64,000 nucleotides of DNA from Microbacterium sp. USTB-Y (lineage in GTDB: Bacteria; Actinomycetota; Actinomycetes; Actinomycetales; Microbacteriaceae), in the NCBI RefSeq assembly GCF_023703415.1, contig NZ_JAGMTU010000001.1:186001-250000 (forward strand), written 5' to 3'. A program made the position numbers and the translations under genes. Positions 16,922 to 25,291 of this stretch are shown here, piece by piece; the first letter of the stretch is position 1, and each line of letters starts with the position of its first letter. The notes beneath the pieces were generated by a model that did not search any database, was not told the origin of the DNA, and saw nothing but the letters and a program-made list of their open reading frames with translations.

Positions 16922-17680
16922 TCAGGACGCGAGGAGCGCGCCCCAGCCCGCGATCGCGCGGCGCGCACCGGCTCGGCGGAGCAGGTGCCAGAGCGTGGCC
17001 GTCGCACTGTCGACCACGGGGATCCCGTATTCGGCCTCGAACGCGGCGACCCGATAGGCGGAGCGCAGATTGGTGCCGATGCAGACCACTCCGTCGACGC
17101 CGTCGCGGAACGCCGGCCGCATCAGGGCATCGATCCGATCGCCGCCCACCCGGGCGATCTCGGCATTGGCCAGCTGGACGTCCGGCACCGAGATCACCGG
17201 CATCCCGATGCCGTCGGCCGCATACTGCACGACGATGTCCTCGGCGATCGCCCGAGGACCGGGGAAGACGAGCCCCACCCGCTCCAGGCCCAGCTCGGCG
17301 AGCGCGGCGCGCACCGCGAGCGTCGCCGTCGTGGCCGGCGCCCCGACCACCGTCTCGAGCTGGGCGCAGAGCGAGCGCTCCCCGGCGAACCCGGTCCAGG
17401 ATCCGGAGGTGCCGTGGAAGGCCACGGCATCCGGCTCCGCGTCGGCCAGGAGGGCCGGGGCGTCGCCGAGGACGCCCGCGTCGATCCGGTCGCCGAGGTC
17501 GGCCGGCAGCCGGAACCGGCTGAAGTGCGCGGAGACGTCGTCCTCGGCGGCGAGCATGCGCAGGATCGACGACTCGGCATTCGAGTTCGAGGAGGGCACC
17601 AGCACGCCCAGGCGGCGGGACGGCCCGGGTGCGACGCCCACGGGAACGGCGCCCGCGTCGTGCGGGCTCTGCGCGCTCAC
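16922..17680 (-). CDS. Asp/Glu racemase superfamily protein, arylmalonate decarboxylase-like
   Basis: A 252-residue protein of the Asp/Glu/hydantoin racemase and maleate isomerase superfamily. Two-cysteine members have one Cys in each half. Here the first position is Gly90 (AFHGTSGSWTG) and the second is Cys200 (VVCIGTNLRS), the Gly/Cys arrangement known from arylmalonate decarboxylase, which has Gly74 and Cys188. The downstream GIPVVDSATATLW block also fits. So a decarboxylase-like or other one-Cys reaction is more likely than racemisation. GTG start, 4 bp after the HTH-cupin regulator gene. Confidence 0.75.
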   Translation of the reverse strand: MSAQSPHDAGAVPVGVAPGPSRRLGVLVPSSNSNAESSILRMLAAEDDVSAHFSRFRLPADLGDRIDAGVLGDAPALLADAEPDAVAFHGTSGSWTGFAGERSLCAQLETVVGAPATTATLAVRAALAELGLERVGLVFPGPRAIAEDIVVQYAADGIGMPVISVPDVQLANAEIARVGGDRIDALMRPAFRDGVDGVVCIGTNLRSAYRVAAFEAEYGIPVVDSATATLWHLLRRAGARRAIAGWGALLAS

Positions 17681-17684
17681 GGTC

Positions 17685-18353
17685 TCAGTGCGCCCGGCCG
17701 AGCGACGGCGGCGTGGAGATCGCGAGCATCACGGCCGCGGAGTCCGTGCGGTTGCTCCACCAGTGCGGCAGCGAGGCGTCGTAGGTGAGGCTGTCTCCTG
17801 CCTCGAGCTCGACCTCGCGTCCGGCGACGGACGCCACGAGACTCCCGGCCGTCACCATGACGCATTCCTCGCCCTCGTGCGAATGGGGCACGCTGGCGCC
17901 GTCGAAGTGCGCGGGGATCGTCATGTTGACGACCCCGAGCTTGCGCTCCGAGTCGGGCACGATGAGTTCCATGATGATGCCCTGCGACGGGATCTCGATG
18001 CGCCGGCGGTCCGCACGGCGCACCACCATGTGGTCGTTGCCGGCATCGGGATCCGCGAACATGCTCGCAAGCGGAAGATCGAGCGAGTTCGCGAGCCGCA
18101 GCAGCGTCGCGAACGACGGATTGCCGATGCCGCGCTCGATCTGGCTGATCAGCCCGGCGCTGACGCCCGCGCGCTCCGCGAGCTCCTCGACCGTGTAGCG
18201 GCCTGTGCGCTGCTCGCGCAGCTGCGCCCCGAGATGCGAGATCCAGAAGTCGCGATCCGGTCCTTCGTCCGTCGTCGGCTTCGCCGCTGCTGCCGTCCCG
18301 TCCACAGGCCGTCCTTCGTTCGCTCGGAGGTGCGTCATTCTATCGGTCCGCAT
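17685..18353 (-). CDS. XRE family regulator with C-terminal cupin sensor
   Basis: A 222-residue regulator. The HTH_3 domain is at residues 43-100 (LGAQLREQRTGRYTVEELAERAGVS, SQIERGIGNPSFATLLRLANSL) and the cupin ligand domain at about 145-215 (VPHSHEGEECVMVTAGSL, GDSLTYDASLPHWW). This HTH-cupin architecture (PuuR/SutR type) senses small metabolites and usually represses catabolic genes. It lies inside the island's minus-strand run and is the best candidate to bind the RTCTTCANTAT motif. ATG at 18353 or 18338; choice uncertain. Confidence 0.88.
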   Translation of the reverse strand: MRTDRMTHLRANEGRPVDGTAAAAKPTTDEGPDRDFWISHLGAQLREQRTGRYTVEELAERAGVSAGLISQIERGIGNPSFATLLRLANSLDLPLASMFADPDAGNDHMVVRRADRRRIEIPSQGIIMELIVPDSERKLGVVNMTIPAHFDGASVPHSHEGEECVMVTAGSLVASVAGREVELEAGDSLTYDASLPHWWSNRTDSAAVMLAISTPPSLGRAH

Positions 18354-18356
18354 GGT

Positions 18357-19070
18357 CTACCCGTCCACCACTGCCGCGGCGAGGCTGCGCAGCGTCAGCG
18401 CGACCTCGCGCTCCCAGTACACGGCGGCGCGGTCCGCTCCTCTGGCGTGCACCTCGCCCGCCCTCGCGGCGCTCGGCGCCGGCATGCCGATGCGATGCCC
18501 CGCCCCGGCGACGACGTCGATGATCCGCTGCACGGCCGCGTCGACCGCCTCGCCCCGGCCGGATCGGGCCAGGTCGTCCAGGAGGTCGGTCGGACCGATC
18601 CAGCCGCCCTGGAACAGCGGATGCCGGGCGAACTCGGCCACGCCGTCGAGCGCGTCCACGGTCTCGAACAGCACCGAGAGCACGGGCGCGTGCGTGTACC
18701 GGGTGCCGTACCCCGAGGCCGGGGAGACCTGTCGCGGCCGGTCGCCCTCGGGTGGGAACCGGGTCGCCCGGTTCGCCCGCTCCAGCTCTGCGGTCGAGCG
18801 GACGCGCGGCAGCACCAGCTCGTCGACGCCGGTGTTGGCGAACGAGAGCAGGCTGTCGGGGTCGAGGGAAGGCACCCGTACGCCCACGGCGACCCCGCTG
18901 CCGCGCAGGCGCTGCACCGCGTCGGCGCACTGCGCGGGCCCGAGGCCGGTCTGCTCCGCGTCGATGACGACGGATCCGATCCCGACGACCTCGAGCAGGC
19001 CGAGCAGGGTCGGGGTCGGATCCGCGGTGATGAGGCCGACCTCGGGACGGCGTGGGGTCTGCGCGTTCAT
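18357..19070 (-). CDS. HpcH/HpaI aldolase-citrate lyase family protein
   Basis: A 237-residue class II-type aldolase relative. Recognisable blocks are TLLGLLEVVGIGSVVIDAEQT near the N-terminus (HpaI-like proteins have D-x-E-H here; this one has DAEQ), VGVRVPSLDPDSLLSFANTGVDELVLPRV and GGWIGPTDLLDDL. It could cleave or form a hydroxy-oxoacid. The Glu-Gln pair where Glu-His is usual is a deviation at the metal/active-site region, so activity is less certain. It overlaps the upstream cupin gene by 4 bp. Confidence 0.75.
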   Translation of the reverse strand: MNAQTPRRPEVGLITADPTPTLLGLLEVVGIGSVVIDAEQTGLGPAQCADAVQRLRGSGVAVGVRVPSLDPDSLLSFANTGVDELVLPRVRSTAELERANRATRFPPEGDRPRQVSPASGYGTRYTHAPVLSVLFETVDALDGVAEFARHPLFQGGWIGPTDLLDDLARSGRGEAVDAAVQRIIDVVAGAGHRIGMPAPSAARAGEVHARGADRAAVYWEREVALTLRSLAAAVVDG

Positions 19071-19477
19071 TCGTCGGACACGAACTCCCAGTCGGCGGGC
19101 TTGCTCATCCCGACCACGAGCTCGACGATCTCGCCCGTGTCGTTCGTGATCCCGTGCACGGTGCCGCGGGGGATGTAGATCCCGTCGCCGGGCCGCGCGC
19201 GGTGCTCGCTGCCGTCGAGGTGCACAAGGGGCGTGCCCGAGACCACGACGTAGAACTCGGATGCGTCGGGGTGATGGTGACACAGGTGATGCTGGCCGGG
19301 CAGGATCCGGCCGAGGCTCACGTTGAGGTCGTCGGATCCGCTGAGGTCGCGGGAGATCAGGGTGCACACCTGACCCTGGTCCTGCTGCCCCTTCAGCCCG
19401 GTCTTGGCGAGGTCGGTGAAGCCGATCTCGTGCGCGTTGTGCACGAGCCGGCCGAGGTCGGCGGGGGCTCGGGTCAT
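19067..19477 (-). CDS. Small cupin-domain protein
   Basis: A 136-residue single cupin. Motif 1 reads HHLCHHHPDASEFYVVVSG and motif 2 GDGIYIPRGTVHGITND, so a metal site is likely. It is more distant from the three cupins at 0.6-7.5 kb (no DPENP block) and has the HHH-x-x-x-E pattern of small-molecule isomerase or sugar-cupin families. Translationally coupled at both ends with the PuuE-like gene and the aldolase gene. Function unknown. Confidence 0.82.
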   Translation of the reverse strand: MTRAPADLGRLVHNAHEIGFTDLAKTGLKGQQDQGQVCTLISRDLSGSDDLNVSLGRILPGQHHLCHHHPDASEFYVVVSGTPLVHLDGSEHRARPGDGIYIPRGTVHGITNDTGEIVELVVGMSKPADWEFVSDE

Positions 19478-20394
19478 CGCTTCGCCTCCTCCAGCGCGGC
19501 CGCCGCATCGGCGGGGGCGTGCTGCGCCCACCAGCGGGCGATCTCCTCGCGGGTGGCGAACCATACGCCCTCCCGCGCCTGCGCGTACTCGAGGAAGCGG
19601 CGCACCGCCATCGCGACGCTCGGGCGCCCCCCGATGCGCAGATGGATGCCGACCGACATCATCCGCGGCACCTCGTCGGCCTCGAGCAGCAGGCAGTCCA
19701 GCGAGTCCCGGAGCACGGAGAAGAAGTCGTCGGGGCTGCCGAGGCTCCCCGTGCCCCAGAACCGGGCGTCATTGGTGTCCCCGGAGTACGGAACGACCAG
19801 GTGCGGACCCTCCGCGGTGCCGACGTAGTACGGAAGGTCGTCGGAGTAGGAGTTCGAGTCGTACAGGAATCCCTCCTGCACGAGCACGGCCCTGGTCTCC
19901 TCGGTGATGCCCTCGCGCACGTACCACCCCGAGGGGCGCACCCCCGCGGTCCGCTCGATCGCCGCGACGCAGCGGCGGATCTCCGCCCGCTGCTCCTCGG
20001 CGTTCATCCCCACCAGGCCCTGCCACTTGTACCCGTGCCCGCAGATCTCGTGTCCGTCGCGGGCGATCGCCCTGGCCGCCTCGGGGTTGCGCTCGAGCGC
20101 GATCCCGCAGGCCATGACGGTGGAGCGGACGCCGAACTCGCGGAACAGGCCGAGATAACGCCAGATGCCCACCCGGCTGCCGTATTCGAAGAAGGACTCC
20201 TTCATGAGACTGCGCCGTGTCGGATCCGCGGACCAGCCGCCGAAGATCGAGATGTCCTCGTCCCGTGCGTCCCCCGCCTCGATCGAGCTCTCGGCGCCCT
20301 CTTCGAAGTTGAGGACCAGGGAGACCGCGACCCTCGCTCCGCCGGGCCAGCCGACGACCGGCGGGTGCTCTCCATAGCCGATGAGATCACGCAT
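19474..20394 (-). CDS. PuuE-like polysaccharide deacetylase family hydrolase
   Basis: A 306-residue NodB-fold protein without signal peptide. GYGEHPPVVGWPGGARVAVSL, LNFEEGAESS, ESFFEYGSRVGIWRYL and DGHEICGHGYKW are close to PuuE-type allantoinase blocks. It is clearly a paralogue of the divergent protein at 15987-16880; both also share YDSNSYSDDLP/YDSNSFDDDLP and PYSGDTND/PYAGDTND. First gene of a minus-strand unit running to 16922, with its own control region (motif site 2) upstream. Likely a cytoplasmic C-N hydrolase for a cyclic or acylated nitrogen compound. Confidence 0.82.
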   Translation of the reverse strand: MRDLIGYGEHPPVVGWPGGARVAVSLVLNFEEGAESSIEAGDARDEDISIFGGWSADPTRRSLMKESFFEYGSRVGIWRYLGLFREFGVRSTVMACGIALERNPEAARAIARDGHEICGHGYKWQGLVGMNAEEQRAEIRRCVAAIERTAGVRPSGWYVREGITEETRAVLVQEGFLYDSNSYSDDLPYYVGTAEGPHLVVPYSGDTNDARFWGTGSLGSPDDFFSVLRDSLDCLLLEADEVPRMMSVGIHLRIGGRPSVAMAVRRFLEYAQAREGVWFATREEIARWWAQHAPADAAAALEEAKR

Positions 20395-20473
20395 TGCGTC
20401 CGCCTGCTTCCTCGCCGGGACCCGGACGCCTCGTCGCGCCCGGATCCGTGTGGATTTTCATCAAATCAAACAC

Positions 20474-20484
20474 ATCTTCACTAT
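20474..20484. promoter_or_regulatory. Shared operator motif, site 2 (ATCTTCACTAT)
   Basis: Identical to site 1. It lies in the 96-bp gap upstream of the PuuE-like gene, in an AT-rich stretch (20455-20490). As in site 1 a TTCATCA element lies about 10 bases to its left. Confidence 0.55.
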
Positions 20485-20490
20485 TCTGAA

Positions 20491-21306
20491 TCACTGCCCC
20501 AGCCCGCCTCCCGCGTAGACCGCACGGTGCGCAGCGAGCGACGTGCGCAGCATCCCGTCCACGTCGTCGATGACGTTGCCGTGCGCCGGCCCGATGAGCG
20601 TCGTGGGGTGGGCGTCGAGCACCCGCTCGATCGCGCCGAACGCTTCGCTCACGTCGACGAACCTGGTCCAGTACAGCGCGCGGCCGGTGCCGTACGCCGC
20701 CTGGGCGACACTCGGCGGCTCGGGCATCTCGCCGGACAGAAGCCGGCACTGGCCGGGACGGTGCACCGGCTCGTCCTCGTCGTCGGGACCGGGGACGTCG
20801 TGGATGAACGAGAACCCGTCCGAGACGAAGAGCACGCCGGCTCCCGAGTCCCAGGCCCAGGTCGTGTTCTCCAGGTCCCGGATGTGCGCGGGCAGGAGCA
20901 CCAGCTCGCGCCCCCCGAGGTCGATCGACTCCCCCGCCGCGCGCGGCCGCAGCCGGTGCGCATGCTCCGGGAAGTGCAGGTGGTAGTCGCGGGTCTCGCC
21001 CACGACGAGCGCATCCGGATAGCGCTCCAGCAGCGCAGGCAGATTGCCGGCGTGCGGGATCTCGGGGTGCGTCGGCACGAGGTAGTCCAGCGTGCGCCCC
21101 GCGAGCGCCTCGTCGAGCTGCGCGAGCACGAGATCCCGGTGCGCGGGATCCCCGGTGTCGATGAGGGCGGTGCGCCGCCGGCCGATCACGAGGTAGGCGT
21201 TGACGTGATAGTGCACCTCCTCGCCGTGCCCGAAGGCCGACAGGCATCCGCCGAGCCAGTGCACGCCGTCGGCGATCGGCCGTGCGCTTTCGAAGACGAC
21301 ACTCAT
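20491..21306 (-). CDS. Metallo-beta-lactamase fold protein, flavodiiron (ODP)-like metal site
   Basis: A 271-residue MBL-fold protein. Instead of the classical H-x-H-x-D-H it has His80-Pro-Glu82-Ile-Pro-His85 (PTHPEIPHAGNLP), close to the H-x-E-x-D-H of flavodiiron/ODP domains but with Pro for the Asp. Further likely ligands are in DYHLHF, FVSDGFSF and GPAHGNVI. So a diiron or other binuclear site is plausible. It is encoded directly after a degenerate relative (21303-22007) with a 4-bp overlap, and is a paralogue of the 24455-25282 product. Reaction unknown. Confidence 0.8.
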   Translation of the reverse strand: MSVVFESARPIADGVHWLGGCLSAFGHGEEVHYHVNAYLVIGRRRTALIDTGDPAHRDLVLAQLDEALAGRTLDYLVPTHPEIPHAGNLPALLERYPDALVVGETRDYHLHFPEHAHRLRPRAAGESIDLGGRELVLLPAHIRDLENTTWAWDSGAGVLFVSDGFSFIHDVPGPDDEDEPVHRPGQCRLLSGEMPEPPSVAQAAYGTGRALYWTRFVDVSEAFGAIERVLDAHPTTLIGPAHGNVIDDVDGMLRTSLAAHRAVYAGGGLGQ

Positions 21307-22007
21307 GCGATCCCCCTCCTCTCGATCTCCGCGGCCACGGCCCCGGTTGCGGCGGCGACTTCATCCGCGGCGAACAGACGTCCGTAGCCCGGACCGACCG
21401 CGCGCACCGCGCGTCCGTCGACGACGGCCCGCACGTGCTCCGCGATCGGCCGCGTGTCCGCCAGGGAGAACCAGCGGAACTTGCTGAGGCCGTCCGCGGC
21501 CGCCGCGTCCCCGTGGGTGAAGGCGTCCGAGGTGAGCAGCCAGCCGCTCGCGGGCTCGTGCACCCACAGCGTGGGCAGCAGCCGCAGCAGCGGCGAGATC
21601 AGCTCGATCCGCAGGCCCGGATAGGGCTCCACCCACTGCGCGGTGCCGGGCTCGACGCTCACGCGGCGGGCCTCGGCGCGGCTGCGCGGGACCGTGATCC
21701 CGCCCGTGTACCAGACGGCGTCGAGGCCGAACCGCTCCTCGATCGCGGGCAGGTTCAGGCAGCACTCCATCTCGGTGCGGGTGAGCAGCACGGAGAGCCG
21801 CGTGCCATCGGCGAGCAGGGCGCCGAGACCCTCGAGGATCTCCGCTTCGTGCACGCGCAATCCGGTGTCGACGAGCAGCGCGCCGTGCTCGCCGCGGATG
21901 AGGTAGCAGTTCACCGGCTGGGTCGAACGGGTGCCGGGAGGGCACCAGCTGACCCGCTCGTCGAGCTCGATCGTCCCGCCGAGACGGTGGATGGTCGTGA
22001 GGGACAT
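21303..22007 (-). CDS. Degenerate metallo-beta-lactamase fold protein, partner of 20491-21306
   Basis: A 234-residue MBL-fold protein whose metal ligands are largely lost: the motif 2 region reads LTRTEMECCLNLP (Arg77, Glu79, Glu81, Cys82) and the usual C-terminal His is Tyr (GPGYGRLF). VDTGLRVHE and LTSDAFTHG keep the fold. A matching protein (25292-26116) stands before the other ODP-like gene. Order and overlap suggest a heterodimer in which this subunit has a structural or ligand-binding role, though a different metal site using Glu/Cys is possible. Confidence 0.75.
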   Translation of the reverse strand: MSLTTIHRLGGTIELDERVSWCPPGTRSTQPVNCYLIRGEHGALLVDTGLRVHEAEILEGLGALLADGTRLSVLLTRTEMECCLNLPAIEERFGLDAVWYTGGITVPRSRAEARRVSVEPGTAQWVEPYPGLRIELISPLLRLLPTLWVHEPASGWLLTSDAFTHGDAAAADGLSKFRWFSLADTRPIAEHVRAVVDGRAVRAVGPGYGRLFAADEVAAATGAVAAEIERRGIA

Positions 22008-22029
22008 CCCGGTGACCGCTCGCCCCGCG

Positions 22030-22701
22030 TCAGCGGGTGGCGCCTTCCCAGACCGCGATGGCCTCGTCCAGCGAGCAGGTGTCGTGCCGAGCGCGCATCA
22101 CGGTGAGCGCCGCCTCGTGCACGACCTCGTCGTAGGCGCCGACGGCGTCGTCCAGGAGCACGGCGTAGAAGTCATGGGAGCCCGCGTCGCGCAGCGTCGC
22201 CTCGACGCAGCCCCCCGTGGAGACGCCGACGATCGCGACCGACTCGATGCCCTGGCTGCGCAGCAGCAGTGCGAGCTCGGTGCCGACGAAGGCGCTCTGC
22301 CGGCGCTTGCGGATGACGATCTCGTCGCCCTCCGGCGCGCAGGACTCGGTGAACTCGGTGAGCGGGTCGCCCTTCGCGCTGAGCCGGCCGAGGTCGGTCG
22401 AGCGACCGTGGCCGACGGTGTAGAGCGCCCGCAGCCATGCGGGCGTCGAACTGCGACCGTCGGGCAGGTTCTCCACGCAGATGTGGAAGACCGGCACCCC
22501 TGCGGCCCGCGCGGCGCGGATCGCTCTGGCGCACTGGTCCACGATCCGCGGCATCATGCTCATGTCGTGCCCCGAGTCGGCGATCGCACCGCCTTTCGAG
22601 ACGGCGCCCTTCTGCATGTCGATGACGACGAGGGCCGTCGTGGTCGGATCCAGCAGCTCGGCGAACGTGTCGCGCACGGGCTTTCCGCAGATCTCGATCA
22701 T
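22030..22701 (-). CDS. Cysteine hydrolase, isochorismatase-like
   Basis: A 223-residue hydrolase. The Asp-Lys-Cys catalytic triad is visible: Asp28 (ALVVIDMQKG), Lys132 (IVIRKRRQSAF) and Cys165 (VSTGGCVEATLRDA). A cis-peptide region (GVSTGGC) precedes the Cys. Relatives include N-carbamoylsarcosine amidase, ureidoacrylate hydrolase and nicotinamidase, so amide or carbamoyl hydrolysis is likely, in keeping with the neighbouring hydantoinase- and amidase-like genes. It starts 74 bp after the binding-protein gene and is followed by the MBL pair. Confidence 0.85.
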   Translation of the reverse strand: MIEICGKPVRDTFAELLDPTTTALVVIDMQKGAVSKGGAIADSGHDMSMMPRIVDQCARAIRAARAAGVPVFHICVENLPDGRSSTPAWLRALYTVGHGRSTDLGRLSAKGDPLTEFTESCAPEGDEIVIRKRRQSAFVGTELALLLRSQGIESVAIVGVSTGGCVEATLRDAGSHDFYAVLLDDAVGAYDEVVHEAALTVMRARHDTCSLDEAIAVWEGATR

Positions 22702-22724
22702 GTCCTTGTCCTTTCTGCCCGGGA

Positions 22725-22744
22725 GCCGGCCGGATCGGGCCGGC
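22725..22744 (-). terminator. Hairpin after the binding-protein gene
   Basis: GCCGGCC / GGCCGGC, 7-bp perfect stem with a 6-base loop, directly downstream of the solute-binding protein stop. Such hairpins often raise the amount of binding protein relative to downstream genes. Confidence 0.45.
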
Positions 22745-22775
22745 CGGCCCCCGAGGTCTGGTGGGGTCTTCCCGG

Positions 22776-24380
22776 TCAGCGACCGAGGGCGTTGAAGTAG
22801 ATCTGACCGTTGGTGAGCGGGACCGCCCCGGTCAGCCCCGCGGAGTGCGCGAGCATGTTCTTCGTCTGCACCAGGGAGAGGATCGGAGCGCCCTCGTCGA
22901 CGTAGCCCGCCATCTGGTTGAGCAGCTTGGTGCGCGCCGCCGTGTCCGTGGTCGGCGTGCCGGCGAGAGCGAGCCGCGCCTCGTCGAATCGCGGGTCCTT
23001 CCAGCCGGTGCTGTTGCTCGGCGCGTCGCCGGCGTAGAACGCGTAGCTGTAGAACGCGGGGTCGGCGATCACGATCGGCTCGGAGTAGAGCACCGCCTGG
23101 AAGCGGCCCTCGATGAGCGCCGTCGAGAAGTCCGTCGAGCTCGCGATGTTCTGCAGCTCGACCTTGACGCCGACCTTGCCCAGCATCGACTGGATCAGCA
23201 CGGCCGAGCGCTCGGCCACGGGACCGGGGCGGGTCACGCTGTAGCTCAGCGTCAGGTCGAATCCGTTCGCGTACCCCGCGGCGGCGAGGGCCTTCTTCGC
23301 AGCGTCCGGGTCGAAGGTGTAGCTCGCGGTCGGGTCCGCACCGGGGAAGATCGCGGTGGCCGGATCGCCGTAGCCCGCATAGGCGCCCTTGACGAGGGCC
23401 TTGCGATCGATCGCCATGGAGATGGCGCGGCGCACCTCGGCGTTCGCCAGCGGGCCCGTCTTGGTGTTCATCATCATGGTGTCGCGGGTCTGGCTGGTGC
23501 AGTCGGAGACCTCGACCCCGGTGGCCTTGGCGAGCGACGCGTACTGGCTGTACTCGAAGGATCCGGCGACCTGAGCCTCACCCGATTCGACGAGCTGGCT
23601 GCGGGTCGCGGTGCTGGGGACCGCCTTGACGACGATCCGCTTCACGGATCCGCGTGTCCCCTCCCACTTCGGGTCCGCCTTGAGCGTGAGCGAGGTGCCG
23701 GGCGTGAACTCCTCGAGGTCCCAGCCCGAGTAGTCGGCCAGGTTCTTGGACAGCCAGTTGTTCGCGGTCGGGTCGTCCGGTGTGACGTGCTTCTTCGCCT
23801 CCACGCTGTCATGGATGTAGAAGAGGTTGTTCTGCAGCGAGGCCAGCGTGTACGAGGTGATCGAAGTGGTGTTCAGCTGGATCGTGTGGTCGTCGATGAC
23901 CGTGGTGAGGTTGTCGACGTTGAACCCGCTGCTCTTGAGAGTGCCCTTCATCACGGGCTGACGGACCATGCCGATCTGCAGGCTCCACGCGACGTCCTCG
24001 GCGGAGAGGGTGTTCCCGAACTGGCTGGTCACCTTCTTGAGCTTGACGATGACGCCGGTCTTGTCGGGGTTGATCTCGGCGCTCTCGGCCAGGCGGCCGG
24101 TCACCTCGGTGGGAGATGCCGCGCAGGCGGCCTTGTCGGAGGATCCGCTGTCGTACGCGAGCAGTTGCGAGCCGAGCCCGCTCAGCACGACGTGCGACGC
24201 GCTCCCGCCCCAGGGCGCCGGGGTGAGGCTGTCGGGCAGGGCGCCGACGGCGACGACGACGCTGGCGGGCTGAGCCGCCTTGGACTGCGTCGGGGAACCG
24301 GAGGCGCCGCCGGAGCAGCCGGCGAGGGCGAGTGCCGCTGCGGCGAGAGCGCCGACCGCGGCCAGACGTGAATGCTTCAT
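22776..24380 (-). CDS. Extracellular solute-binding lipoprotein, family 5 (second system)
   Basis: A 534-residue SBP_bac_5 protein. Signal peptide with lipobox ALAGC, lipidated Cys22. Family blocks: NPDKTGVIVKLKKVTSQFG, LSAEDVAWSLQIGM and NAEVRRAISMAIDRKALVKG. It is much diverged from the 4814-6367 protein. It should deliver its ligand to the permeases encoded at 26177-27244 and 28906-29793, although two MBL genes separate them. Start at ATG 24380, which puts the signal peptide at the N-terminus; the ribosome site is weak (GGAACG). Confidence 0.92.
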   Translation of the reverse strand: MKHSRLAAVGALAAAALALAGCSGGASGSPTQSKAAQPASVVVAVGALPDSLTPAPWGGSASHVVLSGLGSQLLAYDSGSSDKAACAASPTEVTGRLAESAEINPDKTGVIVKLKKVTSQFGNTLSAEDVAWSLQIGMVRQPVMKGTLKSSGFNVDNLTTVIDDHTIQLNTTSITSYTLASLQNNLFYIHDSVEAKKHVTPDDPTANNWLSKNLADYSGWDLEEFTPGTSLTLKADPKWEGTRGSVKRIVVKAVPSTATRSQLVESGEAQVAGSFEYSQYASLAKATGVEVSDCTSQTRDTMMMNTKTGPLANAEVRRAISMAIDRKALVKGAYAGYGDPATAIFPGADPTASYTFDPDAAKKALAAAGYANGFDLTLSYSVTRPGPVAERSAVLIQSMLGKVGVKVELQNIASSTDFSTALIEGRFQAVLYSEPIVIADPAFYSYAFYAGDAPSNSTGWKDPRFDEARLALAGTPTTDTAARTKLLNQMAGYVDEGAPILSLVQTKNMLAHSAGLTGAVPLTNGQIYFNALGR

Positions 24381-24454
24381 TGCATCGTTCCGTTCTGGTT
24401 TTCGGGTGTAGAGGGAACTGCCGGTGGAGGGGCGGTGGACGCGGGGCGGACCGG

Positions 24455-25282
24455 TCAGTACCGGTACGCCTGCTTGTGGCCCGCGCGGATGATCGGCTCG
24501 ACGTCGCGCACGTTGGTGATGACGTTGCCGTGGGTCGGTGCGACGGCCTCGACGCCGAGGTCGTCCACCAACTGGAGCACGCGGTCGTAGACGCGGTCGG
24601 CGTCGTCGTTGAAGCGTGCCCAGTACAGAGCGCTGCCCGTGAAGAAGGCCGCGTTCTCGACAGCGATCGGCTGCGAGAGCTCGTCCGTCGTCAGCGCGCA
24701 TTCGCCCGGGAGGTGCAGCGGATCCTCGTCGTCGAGGTCCGGGCGGTGCATGTAGCAGAAGCCGTCGGCGGTGAAGAGCACCCTGCCCTCCTCGGCGAAC
24801 GCCCACTGGGTGTTGGGGAGGTCGCGGATGAGCGCCTCGACGATGCGGATCCGCTGCCCTCCGCCGAGGTCGATCACATCCCCGGGGACGCGCGGGTGCA
24901 GATTGCCGACGATCTGCGGGTAGAAGAGGTGGTAGTCGTGCAGATCTCCGACGATCGTGATGTCGGGGTACTTCTCGACCAGCCGGGGCAGGTTCCCGGT
25001 GTGCGGCAGCTCGGGATGGGTCGGGAAGACGTAGGTGAGCGGCTCGTCGCCGAGGAGCTCGTCGAGCTTGGCGGAGATGGTCGGCCAGCTCGACGGGTTG
25101 CCGGTGTCGATGATGATCGACGCGTCGGCGCCGCGCACGACGTACGCGGAGTTGTGGCCGTGGATGACCCGGTCGGCCAGGTGGAACGGCAGGCAGGCGC
25201 CCATCCAGAACACTCCGGGCTTGATCTCGCGCGGGAAGTCCGCGCTCATCGTCTCGGTGACGATCTCTTCGGTCTGATCCAT
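24455..25282 (-). CDS. Metallo-beta-lactamase fold protein, flavodiiron (ODP)-like metal site
   Basis: A 275-residue paralogue of the 20491-21306 product. Ligand region His89-Pro-Glu91-Leu-Pro-His94 (PTHPELPHTGNLP), then DYHLFYPQ, FTADGFCYMH and PTHGNVI, so it keeps the same H-x-E-x-x-H variant with Pro where flavodiiron proteins have Asp. A strong AGGAG precedes the ATG. It follows the degenerate partner gene (25292-26116) by 9 bp. Likely the catalytic subunit of the second pair; the reaction is not known. Confidence 0.8.
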   Translation of the reverse strand: MDQTEEIVTETMSADFPREIKPGVFWMGACLPFHLADRVIHGHNSAYVVRGADASIIIDTGNPSSWPTISAKLDELLGDEPLTYVFPTHPELPHTGNLPRLVEKYPDITIVGDLHDYHLFYPQIVGNLHPRVPGDVIDLGGGQRIRIVEALIRDLPNTQWAFAEEGRVLFTADGFCYMHRPDLDDEDPLHLPGECALTTDELSQPIAVENAAFFTGSALYWARFNDDADRVYDRVLQLVDDLGVEAVAPTHGNVITNVRDVEPIIRAGHKQAYRY

Positions 25283-25291
25283 GGCGTTCTC

